A stretch of DNA of 64,000 nucleotides from Mesorhizobium sp. WSM4311 (GTDB lineage: Bacteria > Pseudomonadota > Alphaproteobacteria > Rhizobiales > Rhizobiaceae): contig NZ_NSFV01000004.1 in the NCBI RefSeq assembly GCF_002295115.1, positions 62,001 to 126,000 on the forward strand, in the 5' to 3' direction. The notes beneath the pieces were generated by a model that was not told where the DNA came from, searched no databases, and saw only the letters and a program-made list of their open reading frames with translations. Made by a program: the position numbers and the translations under genes. Shown piece after piece: positions 1 to 7,859 of the stretch (its first letter is position 1; every line of letters starts with the position of its first letter).

Positions 1-407
1 GCGATGGCGCCCTGGGTCAGACCCGGATACATCATCAGCGACATGTTGGCCGAGACCATGTATTCGGCGACGGCGGTGTGTACGGCATAGGGCAGGCCCT
101 GGCCGCCAAACTCGACCGGCGCCGCCAGCCCCATCCAGCCGCCTTCGCGATACTGGCCGAAGGCCTCCTTGAAGCCTTTGGGCGTGGTCACCGAGCCGTC
201 GTCGTGACGCACGCAGCCTTCCATGTCGCCGACGCGGTTGAGCGGATGCATGACGTTTTCGGCGAGCTTGGCACCTTCGGCCAGGATCGCTTCCAGCACG
301 TCTGGCGTCGCGTCGGCAAATCCGGGAAGGTTCGAATAGCGCTGATAGCCCAGCACCTCGTTGAGTACGAACAGCGTATCCTGGACCGGCGCCCTGTATG
401 TCGGCAT
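1..407 (-). CDS. Acyl-CoA dehydrogenase, N-terminal part (cut by window edge)
   Basis: The reading frame starts at ATG 407 (minus) behind a GGAG-type ribosome site and runs off the left edge, so only about 135 N-terminal residues are visible. The protein begins [20 protein letters not shown], the short extra N-terminal helix (AcylCoA_DH_N type) of the long acyl-CoA dehydrogenases that include DmdC-like enzymes. Then follow the start of the alpha-helical dehydrogenase domain and a [18 protein letters not shown] segment typical of the family. Expected role: FAD-dependent alpha,beta-dehydrogenation of an acyl-CoA in fatty-acid or branched-chain catabolism; the substrate cannot be told. A palindromic operator lies 88 bp upstream, and a LiuR-like MerR regulator gene precedes it on the same strand, so it is probably a target of that regulator. 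Confidence 0.9.
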   Translation of the reverse strand, partial: MPTYRAPVQDTLFVLNEVLGYQRYSNLPGFADATPDVLEAILAEGAKLAENVMHPLNRVGDMEGCVRHDDGSVTTPKGFKEAFGQYREGGWMGLAAPVEFGGQGLPYAVHTAVAEYMVSANMSLMMYPGLTQGAI

Positions 408-494
408 GCTTTTTCTCCACCCTGCGGACCTGGTCCGAAAGCCCCCGAATTAATGTCAGGGCAGCATGCAGACCCGTGTTGAAGCCGGGATAGC

Positions 495-526
495 AAAAAT
501 TGACGTTTGCGTAAACGTCAATTTTT
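495..526. promoter_or_regulatory. Palindromic operator upstream of the acyl-CoA dehydrogenase
   Basis: A perfect inverted repeat with 14-bp arms (AAAAATTGACGTTT) around a 4-bp centre (gcgt) sits 88 bp upstream of the dehydrogenase start. Its core ATTGACGTnnnCGTAAA recurs at 1391-1408 upstream of the MerR gene. From memory, LiuR-type regulators of branched-chain amino-acid catabolism bind ACGT-containing palindromes of this kind. Binding by the neighbouring regulator is inferred. Confidence 0.65.
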
Positions 527-566
527 TGATGCGACAAGATTTCCCGACCACCCAGCTTGGGGAAGC

Positions 567-670
567 TAGAGTGTTTCACCGTTTCACGGAAACGGCGAAA
601 CGCTCTATCTCATTGTTTTAACGCAAGTCCGGACGGAAAACCGCTCACACTTTTCCTGGAATTGCTCTAG
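567..670. repeat. Mosaic palindromic intergenic repeat
   Basis: The segment is bounded by CTAGAG and GCTCTAG. Its left half is an imperfect 18-bp-arm hairpin (agagtgtttcaccgtttc / gaaacggcgaaacgctct, two wobble-type differences). Its right half (621-668) contains TCCGGACGGAAAACCGCTCACACTTTTCCTGGAATTGCTC in pieces that recur, diverged, at 52394-52440. I remember units like this as abundant intergenic repeats in Mesorhizobium genomes. It has no coding potential. Confidence 0.6.
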
Positions 671-730
671 CGGCGCGACGTCAAGCAGGCCAGCGCCGAA
701 GGAACCAGTCAGGCGGATGCAGGCAACGAA

Positions 731-760
731 AAAGCCGCGCGGCAGAGCCAACGCGGCTTT
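731..760 (-). terminator. Rho-independent terminator of the merR gene
   Basis: Arms AAAGCCGCG / CGCGGCTTT (9 bp, 12-nt loop) lie 41 bp past the regulator stop. Read on the minus strand the stem runs directly into a T-rich tract (CTTTTTCGTT). It separates the regulator from the acyl-CoA dehydrogenase, so the two genes are probably not one transcript. Confidence 0.7.
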
Positions 761-801
761 GATGGTCGAGACTCCGACGAAGTCGGAACCGGTAGATTGC
801 T

Positions 802-1263
802 TCAGCTCGCGACGCTTGCATGTGGAGCCGTGCGTTCGGCCAACATCTGGCGCACCGCGGACATCGAGCCGGAGAGCTCGTTGATGGCGTCATCGATCAG
901 CGCCCGCTGCTTCTGCAGGCGGGCGAGCTGCTTCTCCGACTTGTCCAGCGCCAGCCGCAGCTGCTTGGTGTTGGAACCGGTCGGATCGTAGAGATCCATC
1001 ATCTGCTTGACGTCGCGCAGCGAGAACCCGACCTTGCGGCCGAGCAGGATCAGCTTCAGGCGGGCCTTGTCGCGGCGCGTGTAGAGACGGGTGGAGCCGT
1101 CGCGCTGCGGGTTGAGCAGGCCCTTGTCTTCGTAGAAACGCAGCGTGCGCAGCGTGACGCCGTATTTCTTGGCCATTTCGCCGATGCGGGCGAGGTCCTC
1201 GCCGGCTTCGACAGATACATTATTGGTATTGGCCGCGGTCTCGCCGGCCGAGATAAGCTTCAT
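802..1263 (-). CDS. MerR-family regulator, LiuR-like
   Basis: A 153-residue protein starting at ATG 1263 (MKLISAGETAAN). After a 25-residue lead, a MerR winged helix-turn-helix runs over about residues 26-95 (IGEMAKKYGVTLRTLRFYEDKGLL), followed by GRKVGFSLRDVKQMMDLYD and a dimerisation coiled coil (LRLALDKSEKQLARLQKQRA). No metal-binding cysteine cluster is present, which argues against a metal sensor. The sequence resembles LiuR, which controls branched-chain amino-acid or acyl-CoA degradation genes. The gene lies upstream of an acyl-CoA dehydrogenase, and both are preceded by the same ACGT-type operator, suggesting autoregulation plus control of the dehydrogenase. The family call is firm; the LiuR sub-assignment is inferred. 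Confidence 0.85.
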   Translation of the reverse strand: MKLISAGETAANTNNVSVEAGEDLARIGEMAKKYGVTLRTLRFYEDKGLLNPQRDGSTRLYTRRDKARLKLILLGRKVGFSLRDVKQMMDLYDPTGSNTKQLRLALDKSEKQLARLQKQRALIDDAINELSGSMSAVRQMLAERTAPHASVAS

Positions 1264-1390
1264 GGTCACTGGCTTTCCCCGTCTGGTGGCGTCGCGGTCC
1301 TGGACCATGCGTCGCCTGACTGGAAGCGGGGGCGTGCTTCCAGTCGTGGTTTCGACAAACAAAATCGCAAACAGCACACTCAAATGCGCC

Positions 1391-1408
1391 TTTTACGTTT
1401 ACGTCAAT
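1391..1408. promoter_or_regulatory. Second LiuR-like operator, upstream of merR
   Basis: The sequence TTTTACGTTTACGTCAAT, read on the minus strand as ATTGACGTAAACGTAAAA, shares ATTGACGTnnnCGTAAA with the palindrome at 495-526. It lies about 130 bp upstream of the regulator start, which fits autoregulation. Confidence 0.5.
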
Positions 1409-1715
1409 TCTATACCGATAGCCGCCTCATGACGCAAGGGGCGTTCTGTGAAGGTGCTTTATGCCGCACCGTGGCAGCGAGAGCGAACTTCCTTCCAACT
1501 TCTTAAGCTTGGTTAACGCGTTGTTTACCACGTTGGGGGAAATGTGGGCGCGTCGGCTACCCGTGTTTATCCTGTATCGAATTTTTCACGGTTTTCGGAG
1601 CGCGGGTGAAACCCCGGGAAGCTTGTCTTCCACCGTGGAAGCGCGGTCGCCTTCGTTCCGGCAGGGACTTGGGGAGCTGGTCGCAAGCCGGCCAATCTGA
1701 AAGACGGACGCACCG
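1409..1715. other. Intergenic region between merR and podJ
   Basis: The divergent promoter region holds no credible gene. At 1503-1516 there is TTAAGCTTGGTTAA, two TTAA half-sites separated by 6 bp. That is one base short of the CtrA spacing (TTAA-N7-TTAA) and lies 200 bp upstream of the podJ start. I see no other recognisable signal. Confidence 0.4.
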
Positions 1716-4700
1716 ATGAACAGCAAGCGGTCCTATCTCGACACACTCAACGCCGGCAGGCAGCGCAAGCCGCAGACCACGCTCGAGCAACTGAACCGCT
1801 CGCTGGAGACGCTGGAACAGCGGCTGGGGCAGACCCGCGAGGAGGTGACGGCACGTCCCGCTCCGCGCCAATACGGCGCGGACCCGCGCTATCCCGCCGT
1901 CGACCCGCGTTATCCAGCCGCCCAGCCAACCGGTCAGCAGCGCTGGTATGAGGAACCGCGGCCGGCGGCGCGCCCGCAGACCCCGGCGCCAGCCCCCGCC
2001 TTCGACCAGAACTACCAGGCCATCGCCCGTGACATCGACCGCGTGCGCAGCCAGGAAGACAGCGTCGCCATGGTCGGCAAGATTGCCGGCGAATTGCGCG
2101 GCATGCGCGAGGAACTGCGCCACCAGATGACGGCGGGCCTGCAGCGCGAATTCGATGCGCTGCGCAAGGATATCGACCGCGCCTTCCAGGCCAACGCCAG
2201 GTCCGGCACAGCGGGCAAGGGCAGTGCCGAACTCGGCGTCGAATTCGAACGGCTTTCCGGCGCCATCAAGTCGCTGTCGGAGAAAAGCGACGACAGAAGC
2301 GTCAACATGCTGCGGCTGGAACTCGAGCAGGTGAAGGCCGCGCTCGACACGCTGGCGCGCGAGGAGAGCGTGCAGAAGGTCGACCGCCGCTGGGACGATT
2401 TCGACCGCCGCTGGACGGCTTTCGAGGACCGCGTCGACGCCGACCAGCGCAAGCGCTCCGACGACCCCGCCCTTGCGGCCCTGACCGACCGGCTGGAGCA
2501 GATCAGCAACGCCGTCAACAATCTGCCTGAATCGCTGTCGCTGCGCTCGCTCGAGGAAAAGGTGCGCACGCTGGCCGGCGCCGTCGAACACTTCGCGGGC
2601 CAGCAGGACAATCGCGGCGGCGACACGCTTGCCATGATCGATGAGCGGCTGGACGAGATTTCCCGCGCCATCGTTGCCTCGACCGTCGCGGCACAGGCCA
2701 ATTCCGTCGACCACGAAGCCTTCGACCGTATCGAGAAGCGCATCGACTCGCTCGCCCGGCAGATCGAGGAGGTGGCGCAGGATCGCCCCGGCAACGCGGT
2801 CATGGATCGCCTGAGCACCCTGTCGAGCCGCGTCGACGAACTCGCCGGCCGCGCTAATTTGCCCGAACAGGCGATGGAACGGCTGGCCAAGCAGATCACC
2901 CTCATCGCCGACAAGATCGACCAGGCGCCGGCCATGCCCGACGCCGACTACATCTTCCACGGGCTCGAGCAGCGCTTCGACGTGCTGTCCGGCATGATGG
3001 AACGCCGCCAGGGCGATGCCATCGAACAGGGCAACATGCTGTTTCGCGATCTCGAGCGCCGTCTCGACGAGGTTGCCGACCGGCTCGACCAGCGCCTCGC
3101 GCCGCAGATCGACAGCGCCGGCATCATGGAAGCCATCGACGCCCGCTTCACCGCACTCGCCACGCGCATGGAGAGCCGCGCCGCCGATCCCGCCGGCGAA
3201 GCGGCGATCCGTGGACTGGAAAGCCGGCTCGAGGACATTTCCAGCCGGCTCGACGCCTCGGCGGCCCAAGTGGCCGGCATCGATCCGGCGCTGATCCGCA
3301 GCCTGGAGGCACAGGTCGCCGGCCTGTCCGCCCATCTGTCCAGGCCCAGCACGCCGCTGCCGGAATTCGAGGACATCAGCCCGCGCCTCGACGAAATCGA
3401 GAAGGCGCTGGCCGGCACCCGCGATTCCATCCTCGGCGCGGCACGCGAAGCGGCCGAGAACGCGGTGCGTTCGCTGGCCGGGTCGAACGCCAATGCGTCG
3501 GCGGTTTCCGGACTCGCCCAGGACCTGAAAACGCTGGAAACGCTGACGCGGCGCTCCGACGAGCGCAATTCGCGAACTTTCGAGGCCATCCACGACACGC
3601 TGCTCAAGATCGTCGACAGACTGGGTTCGCTGGAAACCAACGAGCCGTCCGAAGCGGTGAGCGAGCTCCTGGCCACGCGCCAGGACGAGGCGGCCGGCAA
3701 GCGCCGCACACGAACCGCCAAGATGGCTGTCGAAGCGCCGTCGATGGATATCGACGAGCCGATGCCGCTGAGCGGCGACATGGCCGATCTCGATGCCCGC
3801 GCCGCCGCCATAATGCGTAACGAGGGCGCGCGTGGCGACCTGGGTACGCGTGGCGACCCGGGTACGCGTGGCGAGCTGGGCACGCGAACGCCGGCGGAAG
3901 CCGCCGCCGCCGCCGCTATGGCCGCACTCGGTTCCGACACCATCGCCGAGAAGGACCAGCCGGCAGGCCGCAAATCGATGTTCGGCGGGCTGGCCCGCGC
4001 CTTCAAGGGCAAGAAGGTGGCGGCGGACGTCCCGCCGCTGGCCGGTTCGCCGCCGAGCAGCGATATTCCGACGGTCGATCTTGACGAGCCGCTCGACCCG
4101 AAAGTGGCCAACCGCCCGCTGGAGCCAGGCTCCGGCGCGCCCGACCTCAATGCCATCATGAAGCGGGTTCGCGACGAGCGCGGCCAGCCGGCAAAGCTTG
4201 GCGAAAGCGACGCCGCCAAATCGGATTTCATCGCAGCCGCGCGGCGCGCCGCGCAGGCCGCCGCCGCGGAGGCCGACGCCCTGAAGCGCCAGTCGACAGT
4301 GAAAGGCCCGGTGAAGGCGCTCAGGATCGGCGACCTGCTCAAGGCGCGGCGCAAGCCGATCCTGATGGCGGCGGCGGCGATCATGCTGGCGCTTGCCGGC
4401 CTGCAGCTCGGCAAGGCGTTCCTCTCTGATCCCGTTCAGGTGGCAAACAACGACGCCGCACCGGCCGTTGCCGCGCAGCCGGTGCAGACGGCATCCGTCG
4501 ACACGGCGAGCCAGCCGAAGGCGGAAGCCCAGCCGGCAGCGACGGACGACGAGCCGGCCCGTGCCGTCAGGCAGGCCGAGCAATCCGCGCCCACGACCAA
4601 GGACGACATGGTGGCGCAGACCGCCATGGCGATGCCGTCGGACACGGACGCAATGGCGAATACGGCGCCGGTTGCAGAGCCCGCTGCTTCTGCCGCCTCT

Positions 4701-5780
4701 TCCGGCCCCATGGCTTCGGCCGCTCCAGCACCAGTTGCGCCTATCGCCGCGCCCCCTATGGATGCGACGGCTTCAGAGCCGGCCGCTGCTACCGGCGGCG
4801 CGCAAGCGACGGATACCGATACCCAGCCGGTCGCAGCCCCAACGGCGGCCAACGACGCCATCGCCAAGGACACGACCGGTGCCGTTGCACCGACGGCTGC
4901 CCCTGCGACAGCAGCCGCGGCCAAGTTCGATATTCCGGCCGATGCCGGCCCGGCCGCGCTGCGCGATGCCGCCGCTGGTGGCGACGCCAAGGCGCTGTTC
5001 GAGATCGGCTCGCGCTACGCGGAATCTCGCGGCGTCAAGGAAGACATGGCGGCAGCCGCCAAATGGTACGAGAAATCGGCGGAACTCGGTTTCGCCCCGG
5101 CCGAATACCGCATCGGCAATTTCTATGAGAAGGGCATCGGCGTCGCCCGCGACATCAAGAAGTCGAAGACCTGGTACCAACTGGCCGCCGAGCAGGGCAA
5201 TGCCAGCGCCATGCACAATCTGGCCGTGCTGTTCGCCATGGCCGCCGATGGCGTGACCGACAATGAATCGGCCGCGCACTGGTTCCAGGAGGCCGCCGAT
5301 CTCGGCGTCAAGGACAGCCAGTTCAATCTCGGTATCCTGGCCGCCAAGGGCGTCGGCATGAAGCAGAACCTCGAGGAATCCTACAAATGGTTCGCTCTCG
5401 TCGCCAAGACCGGCGACAAGGACGCTGCCGCCAAGCGCGACGAGATCGCCAATGCGCTGCGGCCCGAACAGCTCGAGCGGGCACGCGCCGCGACCGAACT
5501 GTGGAAGGCCAAGCCGCTCAATGCGGCGACCAATTCGGCCGACATTCCCGAATCCTGGCAGGAAGGCACGCCGCAGACGACCGCCGGCATCGACATGAAG
5601 AAGGCGGTCAAGAACATCCAGCTCATCCTCAACAAGAACGGCTATGACGCCGGCGGCGCCGACGGCGTCATGGGCGAGAAGACCAAGACCGCGATCATCG
5701 CTTTCCAGACCGACAACAAGCTGCCGGCGACCGGCGCCGTCGATGAAAAACTGGTGCGGGCGCTGCTGGCGCGCAAATAA
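1716..5780 (+). CDS. podJ: PodJ-like polarity protein (coiled coil, one membrane span, Sel1 repeats, peptidoglycan-binding domain)
   Basis: A 1354-residue protein. Residues ~15-700 are cytoplasmic and coiled-coil rich, with repeated motifs such as GLESRLEDISSRL. A charged linker holds three 6-residue tandem repeats (~706-723). A single membrane helix lies near residues 880-900 (ILMAAAAIMLALAGLQLG), followed by an Ala/Pro-rich periplasmic linker. Sel1-like repeats span ~1076-1250 (AAAKWYEKSAELGFAPAEY and relatives), and a C-terminal peptidoglycan-binding domain spans ~1292-1354 (DGVMGEKTKTAIIAFQ). This order is that of PodJ, the scaffold marking the new or growing pole in Caulobacter and Agrobacterium. 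It is transcribed alone. The symbol rests on architecture. Confidence is high for the protein type and moderate for strict orthology. Confidence 0.85.
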   Translation: MNSKRSYLDTLNAGRQRKPQTTLEQLNRSLETLEQRLGQTREEVTARPAPRQYGADPRYPAVDPRYPAAQPTGQQRWYEEPRPAARPQTPAPAPAFDQNYQAIARDIDRVRSQEDSVAMVGKIAGELRGMREELRHQMTAGLQREFDALRKDIDRAFQANARSGTAGKGSAELGVEFERLSGAIKSLSEKSDDRSVNMLRLELEQVKAALDTLAREESVQKVDRRWDDFDRRWTAFEDRVDADQRKRSDDPALAALTDRLEQISNAVNNLPESLSLRSLEEKVRTLAGAVEHFAGQQDNRGGDTLAMIDERLDEISRAIVASTVAAQANSVDHEAFDRIEKRIDSLARQIEEVAQDRPGNAVMDRLSTLSSRVDELAGRANLPEQAMERLAKQITLIADKIDQAPAMPDADYIFHGLEQRFDVLSGMMERRQGDAIEQGNMLFRDLERRLDEVADRLDQRLAPQIDSAGIMEAIDARFTALATRMESRAADPAGEAAIRGLESRLEDISSRLDASAAQVAGIDPALIRSLEAQVAGLSAHLSRPSTPLPEFEDISPRLDEIEKALAGTRDSILGAAREAAENAVRSLAGSNANASAVSGLAQDLKTLETLTRRSDERNSRTFEAIHDTLLKIVDRLGSLETNEPSEAVSELLATRQDEAAGKRRTRTAKMAVEAPSMDIDEPMPLSGDMADLDARAAAIMRNEGARGDLGTRGDPGTRGELGTRTPAEAAAAAAMAALGSDTIAEKDQPAGRKSMFGGLARAFKGKKVAADVPPLAGSPPSSDIPTVDLDEPLDPKVANRPLEPGSGAPDLNAIMKRVRDERGQPAKLGESDAAKSDFIAAARRAAQAAAAEADALKRQSTVKGPVKALRIGDLLKARRKPILMAAAAIMLALAGLQLGKAFLSDPVQVANNDAAPAVAAQPVQTASVDTASQPKAEAQPAATDDEPARAVRQAEQSAPTTKDDMVAQTAMAMPSDTDAMANTAPVAEPAASAASSGPMASAAPAPVAPIAAPPMDATASEPAAATGGAQATDTDTQPVAAPTAANDAIAKDTTGAVAPTAAPATAAAAKFDIPADAGPAALRDAAAGGDAKALFEIGSRYAESRGVKEDMAAAAKWYEKSAELGFAPAEYRIGNFYEKGIGVARDIKKSKTWYQLAAEQGNASAMHNLAVLFAMAADGVTDNESAAHWFQEAADLGVKDSQFNLGILAAKGVGMKQNLEESYKWFALVAKTGDKDAAAKRDEIANALRPEQLERARAATELWKAKPLNAATNSADIPESWQEGTPQTTAGIDMKKAVKNIQLILNKNGYDAGGADGVMGEKTKTAIIAFQTDNKLPATGAVDEKLVRALLARK
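3831..3884 (+). repeat. Three in-frame 18-bp tandem repeats inside podJ
   Basis: Units cgtggcgacctgggtacg, cgtggcgacccgggtacg and cgtggcgagctgggcacg encode RGDLGT, RGDPGT and RGELGT. The collagen-like Gly spacing and near-identity of the units indicate recent slippage-type expansion in the cytoplasmic linker. Copy number probably varies between strains. Confidence 0.85.
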
Positions 5781-5786
5781 CAGAGA

Positions 5787-5806
5787 AGCGTCGTTTCCAC
5801 GACGCT
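5787..5806 (+). terminator. Possible terminator after podJ
   Basis: An 8-bp hairpin AGCGTCGT-ttcc-ACGACGCT begins 6 bp after the stop codon. It has no clean T-tract (followed by CTTGCC), so it may be a weak or Rho-assisted terminator. Confidence 0.4.
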
Positions 5807-5852
5807 CTTGCCACACATTTGCCTGTTAACTGATTGAGATATTTTTTGTTTC

Positions 5853-5887
5853 GACGCGGCGACGGGGTTTGACCCCGCCGCCGCGTC
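5853..5887. repeat. Strong GC hairpin of unknown role
   Basis: 15-bp arms (GACGCGGCGACGGGG / CCCCGCCGCCGCGTC) with one mismatch and a 5-nt loop lie between podJ and the TauE gene. There is no T-run on either strand. It could be an RNA-stability or leader element of the downstream operon, or a dispersed palindrome. Confidence 0.4.
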
Positions 5888-5971
5888 GGCGCAAGGAAAA
5901 ATTGGCTTTTCGGTGCGAGACTGCCCAGAACGGCTGTATTCGCCGACAGGCAAACTGATCGAGACTGACGG

Positions 5972-6895
5972 GTGGGCATCTATCTCCCGATTGCGGAAAT
6001 TTCCGTCAACGTCTTCGTGCTGCTGGCCATGGGCGCTGCGGTGGGCTTCCTGTCGGGCATGTTCGGCGTCGGCGGCGGGTTTCTCATCACGCCGCTCCTG
6101 ATCTTCTACAACATCCCTCCGGCGATCGCGGTCGCCACCGGCGCCAACCAGGTCATCGCCTCGTCCGTCTCGGGCGTGCTGTCGCACATGAAGCGGGGCA
6201 CGCTCGACTTCAAGCTCGGCGGCGTGCTTCTAGCTGGCGGCATCATCGGCTCCACCGCCGGTATCTACGTGTTCGCCTTGCTGCGCCGACTTGGTCAGCT
6301 CGACCTGTTCATCTCGCTGCTCTATGTCGTGCTGCTCGGCACGGTCGGCGGGCTGATGCTGGTCGAAAGCATCAATGCGCTGCGCGCCACACGCAGCGGC
6401 GCCGCGCCGGTGCTGAAGAAATCCGGCCAGCACAACTGGATACACCGGCTGCCGCTGAAGATGCGCTTCAGGGCGTCGAAACTGTTCGTCAGCGTCATCC
6501 CGGTGCTCGGCCTTGGCGCCGGCATCGGCTTCCTGTCGTCGATCATGGGTGTCGGTGGCGGTTTCATCATGGTGCCGGCGCTGATCTATCTGCTCAAAGT
6601 GCCGACCAATGTCGTCATCGGCACCTCGCTGTTCCAGATCATCTTCACGTCCGCCTACACCACGCTGGTCCACGCCACCACGAACCAGACGGTCGACGTC
6701 GTGCTGGCCTTCCTGCTGATGGCGGGCGGCGTCGCCGGCGCGCAATATGGCGCCAAGGCCGGCCAGAGGCTGCGCGGCGAGCAGCTCAGGGCGCTGCTGG
6801 CCTTGCTGGTGCTGGCTGTGGCGATCAGGCTGGCCATCGATCTTTTCGTCACCCCGCCCAATCTCTATTCGCTGTCCAGCGCGGGCCTCAACTGA
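5972..6895 (+). CDS. TauE/SafE-family membrane exporter (sulfite/organosulfonate permease family)
   Basis: A 307-residue polytopic membrane protein starting at GTG 5972. The frame carries two related glycine-rich motifs, GMFGVGGGFLITPLL near residue 30 and IMGVGGGFIMVPALI near residue 190, which mark the two pseudo-symmetric halves of the TauE/SafE (DUF81) fold. About eight membrane helices are expected. Family members export sulfite, sulfoacetate or related anions, but many have no known substrate. The stop overlaps the next start (TGATG), so it is co-translated with the TIGR02186-type protein. A Soe-like sulfite oxidoreductase operon 3.4 kb downstream makes sulfite a reasonable guess. Confidence 0.88.
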   Translation: MGIYLPIAEISVNVFVLLAMGAAVGFLSGMFGVGGGFLITPLLIFYNIPPAIAVATGANQVIASSVSGVLSHMKRGTLDFKLGGVLLAGGIIGSTAGIYVFALLRRLGQLDLFISLLYVVLLGTVGGLMLVESINALRATRSGAAPVLKKSGQHNWIHRLPLKMRFRASKLFVSVIPVLGLGAGIGFLSSIMGVGGGFIMVPALIYLLKVPTNVVIGTSLFQIIFTSAYTTLVHATTNQTVDVVLAFLLMAGGVAGAQYGAKAGQRLRGEQLRALLALLVLAVAIRLAIDLFVTPPNLYSLSSAGLN

Positions 6896-7686
6896 TGGCA
6901 GGCCCGAAGGCATTCGCAGCCGCCATCCTCCTGTCACTGCTTACCGCCGCCGCGCCGGCGAAGGCACAGACGCCGCTGACGGAAGGCATCCAGATCGGTC
7001 TCTCCACCGACAATGTCTCGATCACCGCCGGTTTTTCCGGCGCCGACCTGACCATCTTCGGCTCGCTGGAAAATCCCGACCCGCTGGTCGCCCGCCAGGG
7101 CCGCTACGACGTCATCGTCGTGCTCGAAGGGCCACCCAAGCCGGTGGTGGTACGCCGCAAAGACCGGGTGCTCGGCGTCTGGGTCAATCTGGACTCCGAA
7201 ACCTTCGAGAACGTGCCGGTCTCCTATTCGGTGGCGACGACGCGGCCGCTGCAGGACATCACCGAACCAAACAGCTACAAGCAACTGTCGCTCGGGGCCT
7301 CCAACCTCTACATGCAGCCCGCCGACGCCGGCGACGGCCCGGCAACGATCGAGGAATTCACCGCGGCGCTGCGCGAACGCAAGGGCGCGGCCGGCCTCTA
7401 CAGCGAGAATGTCGGCGGCGTGCAGTTCCTGTCGCAGAACCTGTTCCGCGCCACCGTCAGGCTGGCACCGAATGTGCCGGTCGGAACCCATAAGGCCCGC
7501 GCTTTCCTGTTCAAGAGCGGCCTGTTCATCAAGGAGAGCTCAGCCCAGCTCGAAATCCGCAAGTCCGGCTTCGAACAGTCGATCTTCCGGGTCGCCCATG
7601 ACTACTCCTTCCTCTACGGCGTCTTCGCCATATCGCTGGCCATGCTGACGGGCTGGCTCGGCAGGCTGATCTTCCGCAAGGATTGA
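6895..7686 (+). CDS. TIGR02186-type membrane-anchored periplasmic protein
   Basis: A 263-residue protein with a signal peptide (FAAAILLSLLTAAAPAKAQ), a periplasmic beta-rich body (LTEGIQIGLSTDNVSITAGF, LTIFGSLENPDPL) and a C-terminal membrane anchor (LYGVFAISLAMLTGWLGRLIF). It matches the alphaproteobacterial family TIGR02186 (Alph_Pro_TM), which, as far as I recall, is almost always found directly behind a TauE/SafE exporter. The 1-bp start/stop overlap with the exporter supports a functional pair. The biochemical role is unknown. It may be a periplasmic accessory domain of the exporter. Confidence 0.85.
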   Translation: MAGPKAFAAAILLSLLTAAAPAKAQTPLTEGIQIGLSTDNVSITAGFSGADLTIFGSLENPDPLVARQGRYDVIVVLEGPPKPVVVRRKDRVLGVWVNLDSETFENVPVSYSVATTRPLQDITEPNSYKQLSLGASNLYMQPADAGDGPATIEEFTAALRERKGAAGLYSENVGGVQFLSQNLFRATVRLAPNVPVGTHKARAFLFKSGLFIKESSAQLEIRKSGFEQSIFRVAHDYSFLYGVFAISLAMLTGWLGRLIFRKD

Positions 7687-7859
7687 GCGGCCAAAAGGGG
7701 TTTCCCTTTCCCGCGTCATGCTATAGACCGCACCTCCCCGCCCAACGGGCAAGCACGCACAATTCAATTCGGCAGAGCGGTCCGGTCGCCCGGAACCACA
7801 GCGCACGCTTCTCCCGCGAGCGCCGATCCGCTGTCTGCCGCCAATGACAGGAGGCTGCC

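Noticed and set aside
1557..4583. 1008-residue open frame antisense to podJ
   Set aside because: Arg/His/Gly-rich sequence with no domain; it mirrors the codon bias of the large plus-strand gene, which has clear domains.
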